This document shows positions 59,697 to 64,000 of a DNA stretch of 64,000 bases, one piece after another; position 1 is the stretch's first letter; each line of letters opens with the position of its first letter. Made by a program: the position numbers and the translations under genes. Under the pieces are notes generated by a model. It did no database searches. It saw only the letters and a list, made by a program, of their open reading frames with translations, and was not told the DNA's origin. The stretch spans positions 22,889 to 86,888 of the forward strand of contig NZ_JABAIV010000011.1 of NCBI RefSeq assembly GCF_013003915.1, read 5' to 3'. Source of the DNA: Telluria aromaticivorans (GTDB lineage Bacteria > Pseudomonadota > Gammaproteobacteria > Burkholderiales > Burkholderiaceae_D).

Positions 59697-60740
59697 ATGG
59701 ACATTTCGGAACTTCTGGCGTTCTCCGTGAAGAACAAGGCCTCGGACCTGCACCTCTCGGCCGGCCTGCCGCCGATGATTCGCGTGCATGGCGACGTGCG
59801 CCGCATTAACCTGCCGCCGCTCGAGCACAAGGACGTGCACGGCATGATCTATGACATCATGAACGACGGCCAGCGCAAGCAGTACGAAGAGATCCTGGAG
59901 TGCGACTTCTCGTTTGCGATTCCGGGCCTGGCGCGCTTCCGCGTGAACGCCTTCAACCAGGAACGCGGCGCCTCCGCCGTGCTGCGCACCATTCCCTCGA
60001 AAATCCTCTCGCTGGAAGAACTGAACGCGCCGAAGATCTTCAGCGAACTCGCCATGCGCCCGCGCGGCCTGGTGCTGGTGACCGGCCCGACCGGCTCGGG
60101 CAAGTCGACCACGCTGGCGGCAATGGTCAACCACCTGAACGAAAACGAATACGGCCACATCCTCACCATCGAGGACCCGATCGAATTCGTCCACGATTCC
60201 AAGAAGTGCCTGATCAACCAGCGCGAAGTCGGCCCGCACACGCTCTCGTTCAGCAATGCGCTGCGCTCGGCGCTGCGCGAAGACCCGGACGCGATCCTGG
60301 TCGGCGAATTGCGCGACCTGGAAACCATCCGCCTGGCGCTGTCGGCGGCGGAAACCGGCCACCTGGTGTTCGGCACCCTGCACACCTCGTCGGCCGCCAA
60401 GACCATCGACCGTATCGTCGACGTATTCCCGGGCGAAGAAAAAGAGATGGTGCGCGCGATGCTGTCCGAGTCGCTGCAAGCCGTGATTTCGCAGACCCTG
60501 CTCAAGACCAAGGACGGTTCGGGCCGCGTCGCGGCGCACGAGATCATGATCGGCACCCCGGCGATCCGCAACCTGATCCGCGAAGCGAAGATCGCCCAGA
60601 TGTATTCGGCCATCCAGACCGGCAGCAATGTCGGCATGCAGACGCTCGACCAGAACCTGACCGACCTGGTGCGCCGCAACGTGATCTCCAGCGCCGCTGC
60701 CCGCACGGCTGCGAAAATTCCAGAAAACTTCCCAGGCTAA
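59697..60740 (+). CDS. pilT: Type IV pilus retraction ATPase PilT
   Basis: A 347-residue hexameric ATPase that powers pilus retraction. ISELLAFSVKNKASDLHLSAG start; Walker A TGPTGSGKST, Asp box IEDPIEFVHDS, Walker B ILVGELRD, His box GHLVFGTLHTSSA, and the AIRNLIREAKIAQM helix of PilT. Followed by pilU after 9 bases. Likely required for twitching motility and DNA uptake. Confidence 0.96.
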   Translation: MDISELLAFSVKNKASDLHLSAGLPPMIRVHGDVRRINLPPLEHKDVHGMIYDIMNDGQRKQYEEILECDFSFAIPGLARFRVNAFNQERGASAVLRTIPSKILSLEELNAPKIFSELAMRPRGLVLVTGPTGSGKSTTLAAMVNHLNENEYGHILTIEDPIEFVHDSKKCLINQREVGPHTLSFSNALRSALREDPDAILVGELRDLETIRLALSAAETGHLVFGTLHTSSAAKTIDRIVDVFPGEEKEMVRAMLSESLQAVISQTLLKTKDGSGRVAAHEIMIGTPAIRNLIREAKIAQMYSAIQTGSNVGMQTLDQNLTDLVRRNVISSAAARTAAKIPENFPG

Positions 60741-60749
60741 GACGGCATC

Positions 60750-61886
60750 ATGGAACGCGACCAGGCATCCAAATTCATGTTCGACCTGCTGCGCCTGATG
60801 ACCAGCAAAGGCGGCTCGGACCTGTTCATCACGACCGGCTTCCCGCCGGCGATCAAGATCGACGGCAAGATGACGCCGGTCTCGAACCAGCCCCTGAACG
60901 GCACGCACACGAACGACCTGGCGCGCGCCATCATGAACGACAAGCAGGCGGCCGGCTTCGAGCTCACCAAGGAAGCGAACTTCGCGATCAGCCCGGGCGA
61001 CCTGGGCCGCTTCCGCGTCTCGGCCTTCATGCAGATGGGCTGCGTGGGCATGGTGCTGCGAACGATCACCACCACCATCCCCCGTTTCGAGGACCTCGAG
61101 CTGCCGGAAGTGCTGAAAGACGTGATCATGACCAAGCGCGGCCTGGTGATCATGGTCGGCGCCACCGGCTCCGGTAAATCGACGACGCTCGCCGCCATGG
61201 TCGGCTACCGCAACGAGAACAGCTACGGCCACATCATCACCATCGAAGACCCGGTCGAATTCGTGCACCCGCACCGCAACTGCGTGATCACGCAGCGAGA
61301 AGTCGGCGTGGACACCGACAGCTTCGAGGCGGCCCTGAAGAACTCCCTGCGCCAGGCCCCGGACGTAATCCAGATCGGCGAGATCCGCGACCGCGAGACC
61401 ATGGAGCATGCGATCGCGTTTGCCGAGACCGGCCACCTGTGCCTGGCCACCCTGCACGCCAACAGCTCGAACCAGGCGCTGGACCGCATCATCAACTTCT
61501 TCCCCGAAGAGCGCCGCCAGCAACTGCTGATGGACCTGTCGCTGAACATGAAGGGCCTGATCTCGCAGCGCCTGATCCCGAAGAAAGAAGCCAAGGGCCG
61601 CGTGGTGGCGATGGAGATCCTGCTGAACTCCCCGCTCATTTCCGACCTGATCTTCAAGGGCGACGTCCACGAGATCAAGGAGATCATGAAGAAGTCGCGC
61701 GAGCTGGGCATGCAGACCTTCGACCAGGCGCTGTTCGACTTGTACGAGGCGGACAAGATTTCGTATGAGGACGCGCTGCGCAACGCGGATTCGGTGAACG
61801 ACCTGCGCCTGAACATCAAGCTCAATAGCAAGCACGCGAAGAACCGCGATTTCTCGGCCGGGATGGAGCACCTCGGGATCGTCTGA
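60750..61886 (+). CDS. pilU: Type IV pilus retraction ATPase PilU
   Basis: A 378-residue PilT paralogue that aids retraction. Walker A VGATGSGKST, Asp box IEDPVEFVHPH, Walker B IQIGEIRD, His box GHLCLATLHANSS. Shares the C-terminal KKSRELGMQTFDQALFDLYE segment with the copy at 52116. Directly downstream of pilT. Confidence 0.96.
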   Translation: MERDQASKFMFDLLRLMTSKGGSDLFITTGFPPAIKIDGKMTPVSNQPLNGTHTNDLARAIMNDKQAAGFELTKEANFAISPGDLGRFRVSAFMQMGCVGMVLRTITTTIPRFEDLELPEVLKDVIMTKRGLVIMVGATGSGKSTTLAAMVGYRNENSYGHIITIEDPVEFVHPHRNCVITQREVGVDTDSFEAALKNSLRQAPDVIQIGEIRDRETMEHAIAFAETGHLCLATLHANSSNQALDRIINFFPEERRQQLLMDLSLNMKGLISQRLIPKKEAKGRVVAMEILLNSPLISDLIFKGDVHEIKEIMKKSRELGMQTFDQALFDLYEADKISYEDALRNADSVNDLRLNIKLNSKHAKNRDFSAGMEHLGIV

Positions 61887-62050
61887 GGCGCTTGCCGGAT
61901 ACTCGTTTGAATGGGCGCTGCGGCGCCCATTCTCTTTTCCGGACGCGGTGCGCCGCCGCTTTCCATGCCGGCCGCATATTCGCTGCCCAAAGCCTCCGCT
62001 GCGTTGGCTGCGTCGTTACAATCTTGGTTTCGTCAACGTTCGGAGCAGCC

Positions 62051-62686
62051 TTGGAACACGAGAGTCATCCCCATCACCACCCCCACGGCACCGGCGTGCG
62101 CTGGCTCGACATCAGCCTGGCCATTGCTGCCGCCATCGTGTCGCTGGTCTCGCTCTGGCTTGGTTTGCACTCGGCGCATTCGATGGAAAAGCTGGTGGCG
62201 GCCAACAGCTATCCTTACCTCGAGCTGATGCGCTCGATCTCGTCGGCGGCGCCGGCCAGCGAAACGGGCCTGTTCCGCAAACGGGTCGAATTCGAAATGG
62301 CCAATAACGGCATCGGCCCTGCCCGCATCGAATGGGTCGAGCTGACCTACAAGGACAAGCCGGTCGCCAACCTGCACGCCCTGCTGAGCGCCTGCTGCGG
62401 GCCCGCGCAAGAATTCAATATTCCGATGAACGCGCGCGGCAACGTCTCCAGTGCCCTGGTGCGACCCGGTGGCTCGCTGGTGATGTTCACTGCCAACCAG
62501 ACCGCCGTGTCCAACCCGATCTTCGATGCCCTGCACCGGAGCACTGGCGATATCAAGTTCTCGGCCTGCTACTGTTCGGTGTTCGACGAGTGCTACATCC
62601 GCAAGGAGGATGGTCGCAAGCCGCAGCCGGTCGAGCAGTGTACGCCACCAGCGGTGCCGTTCCAGCCGAATTTCGATCGCAGCTGA
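62051..62686 (+). CDS. Hypothetical single-span membrane protein
   Basis: A 211-residue protein that starts probably at TTG 62051 after GGAG; the in-frame ATG at 61892 would add a stretch without coding character. His-rich N-terminus (HESHPHHHPHG), one span (ISLAIAAAIVSLVSLWLGL) and an extracytoplasmic beta-like domain with several Cys (SACCG, ACYCSVFDEC). No family recognised. Downstream of pilU by 164 bases. Confidence 0.7.
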   Translation: MEHESHPHHHPHGTGVRWLDISLAIAAAIVSLVSLWLGLHSAHSMEKLVAANSYPYLELMRSISSAAPASETGLFRKRVEFEMANNGIGPARIEWVELTYKDKPVANLHALLSACCGPAQEFNIPMNARGNVSSALVRPGGSLVMFTANQTAVSNPIFDALHRSTGDIKFSACYCSVFDECYIRKEDGRKPQPVEQCTPPAVPFQPNFDRS

Positions 62687-62701
62687 ACGCGTCCCGACGC
62701 G

Positions 62702-63574
62702 TCACGGAGCGCCGGGCGCCGTCCCAGACCGCGCAGTCGTCGGCAGGTGGCGCCTGATCCACTGCGTGGTATCGGCCATCACGTCTTCCTTGCCGAAGTC
62801 GTTGAACAGGTCGTGGTAATGGCCTTCGTAGAGCTTCAATGTCTTGTCGCTCGACCCGGCTTTCTCGTAGAAGAACTGGCTGCCGGCGGGCACAGTGGCC
62901 TTGTCGACCGTGCCATGCATGATGAAGACCGGCAGCGTGATCCGCGCGAATTCCCTCTCCAGGCGTTCGTCGGCGCGCACCAGCGCAGCCACGGTGCTGG
63001 CGGGCTGCACTTCGCCCGCGATCAGCGGATCGGCGTTTAGCGCCCGCACCGCTTCCGGGTCGCGCGAAAAATCTTCGTTGTGCAGCTTGAGCACGCCCAG
63101 GTGCGGCGCCACGTGGCTCAGGCCCTTGATGATCGACAGGACGATGCCTGGCGCCGGCACCCTGAAGGCGAAGCTCTCGCAGATCAGGCCATCGATCTGT
63201 TCCTGGTGTTCGAGCGTGTACACGCAGGACACGACGCCGCCGGCGCTATGCCCCAGCAGGAATACCGCGAGGCCGGGCTCGCGCGCCTTGGCCAGGTCGA
63301 TGAGGGTGGCGAGATCGCCCACGTATTCGTCGATGTGCTCGACATAGAAGCGGTCGCCGCTCGATTTGCCGCGCCCGCGCAAGTCGAGCGCGTACACGGT
63401 GAAGCCATTCGCCACCAGCTGTTCGGCCGTCCATGCATACTGGCCGCTGTGCGAGTTCACGCCGTGGCAAATCGCGACCAGCGCACTGGACGGGCCGTCT
63501 GGCCGCCAGCAGCGGAAGAAGATCTGGTTTCCATCCTTGCCCTGGACGGTCTCTTCGCTCGGAGCATTCGCCAT
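62702..63574 (-). CDS. Alpha/beta hydrolase, monoacylglycerol-lipase-like
   Basis: A 290-residue serine hydrolase of the Hydrolase_4/serine aminopeptidase type. ALVAICHGVNSHSGQYA (oxyanion region), the nucleophile elbow FLLGHSAGGVV, the acid in PVFIMHGTVDKAT, and His in LYEGHYHDLFND. No signal peptide. Substrate is likely a lipid ester, by family. Converges with the 62051 gene. Confidence 0.88.
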   Translation of the reverse strand: MANAPSEETVQGKDGNQIFFRCWRPDGPSSALVAICHGVNSHSGQYAWTAEQLVANGFTVYALDLRGRGKSSGDRFYVEHIDEYVGDLATLIDLAKAREPGLAVFLLGHSAGGVVSCVYTLEHQEQIDGLICESFAFRVPAPGIVLSIIKGLSHVAPHLGVLKLHNEDFSRDPEAVRALNADPLIAGEVQPASTVAALVRADERLEREFARITLPVFIMHGTVDKATVPAGSQFFYEKAGSSDKTLKLYEGHYHDLFNDFGKEDVMADTTQWIRRHLPTTARSGTAPGAP

Positions 63575-63777
63575 GACAATCTCCTTTAGATCGCTGCGGC
63601 GCGCAGGCCGCGACTGATCCAGATTAAGGGATTTTCATCTGATTCCCATGCTGCGCAGTGAACTGTCTGATATAGCGCAAACTATCTTCACTTAAACGAC
63701 ATTCAATCCCGTCGCCCGCACAAGCTCTGCTGCTGGCGCCGAGATGGTCACCTGTAGACGCTAGTGAGTCGAAAATC

Positions 63778-63887
63778 GTAGGGTGGGCGGGTCTCCCGCC
63801 CACGCGTTCAAATCACGGTTGCGGAATACAAGCGCGTATCGATGCGTTTGCGTCGGTTCAACGCGCGGGCGGGGAAACCGCCCACCC
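63778..63887. repeat. REP-like element copy 9, ended by an IS
   Basis: GTAGGGTGGGCGGGTCTCCCGCCCACGCGTTCAA at 63778, right arm GGTTCAACGCGCGGGCGGGG..CCGCCCACCC to 63887. The expected TACGA end is replaced by TGTAACAGC, the putative IS terminus. Confidence 0.85.
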
Positions 63888-64000
63888 TGTAACAGCAAAG
63901 TAGAAATGTCCGCTTTTAGCAAAGTTAAAATGTCCGTTTTCCAAAAGTCACACTCGCTTTTGAGCGGATGCTTTCTTCGCTGCCGTGGTGCCCTGCGTGA
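63888..64000. mobile_element. End of a probable IS21-like element, cut by window
   Basis: Starts TGTAACAGC; then two 21-base direct repeats of the form AAAGTnnAAATGTCCGnTTT (63897-63917 and 63921-63941). Ends beginning TG with repeated AAATGTCCG boxes are typical of IS21-family elements. The rest lies outside. Confidence 0.6.
63948..64000 (-). CDS. C-terminal tail of a probable IS gene (IstB-like), partial
   Basis: An open minus-strand frame enters from beyond the window and ends TGA at 63948; the visible tail is TTAAKKASAQKRV, a Lys/Ala-rich end like those of IstB ATPases. Only 16 or so codons are visible, so the call rests on the terminal repeats next to it. Confidence 0.35.
   Translation of the reverse strand, partial: TQGTTAAKKASAQKRV

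Noticed and set aside
59691..61871. 726-codon minus-strand open frame across pilT and pilU
   Set aside because: Spans two real genes and their junction; composition typical of reverse translation of high-GC codons.
1..64000. tRNA, rRNA, CRISPR or prophage genes
   Set aside because: No cloverleaf-like or rRNA-like sequence, no regularly spaced repeat array and no phage structural gene was seen; the YqjE-like holin-family name does not imply a phage.

Overview
The window is a chromosomal segment of high-GC DNA from a betaproteobacterium, most likely an Oxalobacteraceae member close to Massilia (family-level inference). Evidence: the order of the cytochrome c oxidase cluster (ctaC, ctaD, a 36-residue ORF, ctaG, DUF2970, ctaE, DUF2909 protein, SURF1, heme A and heme O synthases, SCO), PEP-CTERM proteins, a pilT-pilU pair, OxyR, and the YqjD/YqjE/YqjK-like trio. 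No rRNA, tRNA or CRISPR array was seen.

Layout. 1-5.8 kb: 3' part of a gamma-glutamyltransferase gene, an NTF2-like secreted protein, a BASS transporter, then a GntR(YtrA-type)-ABC transporter operon with a perfect inverted-repeat operator. 5.9-19 kb: signalling and stress genes, namely a PAS/GAF histidine kinase, a TerD/AIM24/TerD/DUF475 group, NhaR-like regulator, CNNM/CorC protein, an RsbQ-like hydrolase next to a PAS hybrid kinase, and a sigma-54 two-component pair. The pair is divergent from an unknown secreted protein that has a consensus -24/-12 promoter. 20-35 kb: RMD1/YagE protein, YeeE/YedE transporter, DUF3616 protein, then a polyphosphate group (ppk1-sixA, ppx, CYTH-CHAD) followed by an IS110 element and an orphan pstC. 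35-45 kb: cytochrome oxidase structural and assembly genes. 45-56 kb: bioC-like, comF-like, trmL, PEP-CTERM protein, S9 peptidase, truncated rlmI-like gene, rfaE2, a PilT/PilU paralogue, oxyR, a second PEP-CTERM gene with its own sigma-54 promoter, and a YaiI-family gene. 56-64 kb: ubiA, yqjDEK-like genes, proC, yggS, pilT-pilU behind a large structured leader, an alpha/beta hydrolase, and the end of what looks like an IS21-type element.

The non-coding layer is the most striking part. A family of about nine REP-like palindromic elements (arms GTAGGGTGGGC...GCGTTCAA and the reverse) occupies every convergent gene gap longer than 100 bp. One copy carries an IS110 element whose upstream RNA shows two guide loops. 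The first contains a 9-nt match to the REP target left of a CT core, and the second matches the element's own ends, as expected for an IS621-type bridge RNA programmed to hit REPs. A second, unrelated IS end abuts the same REP position at the right edge, and another REP has supplied the C-terminal tail and stop codon of a PEP-CTERM gene. Two consensus sigma-54 promoters drive genes for exported proteins.
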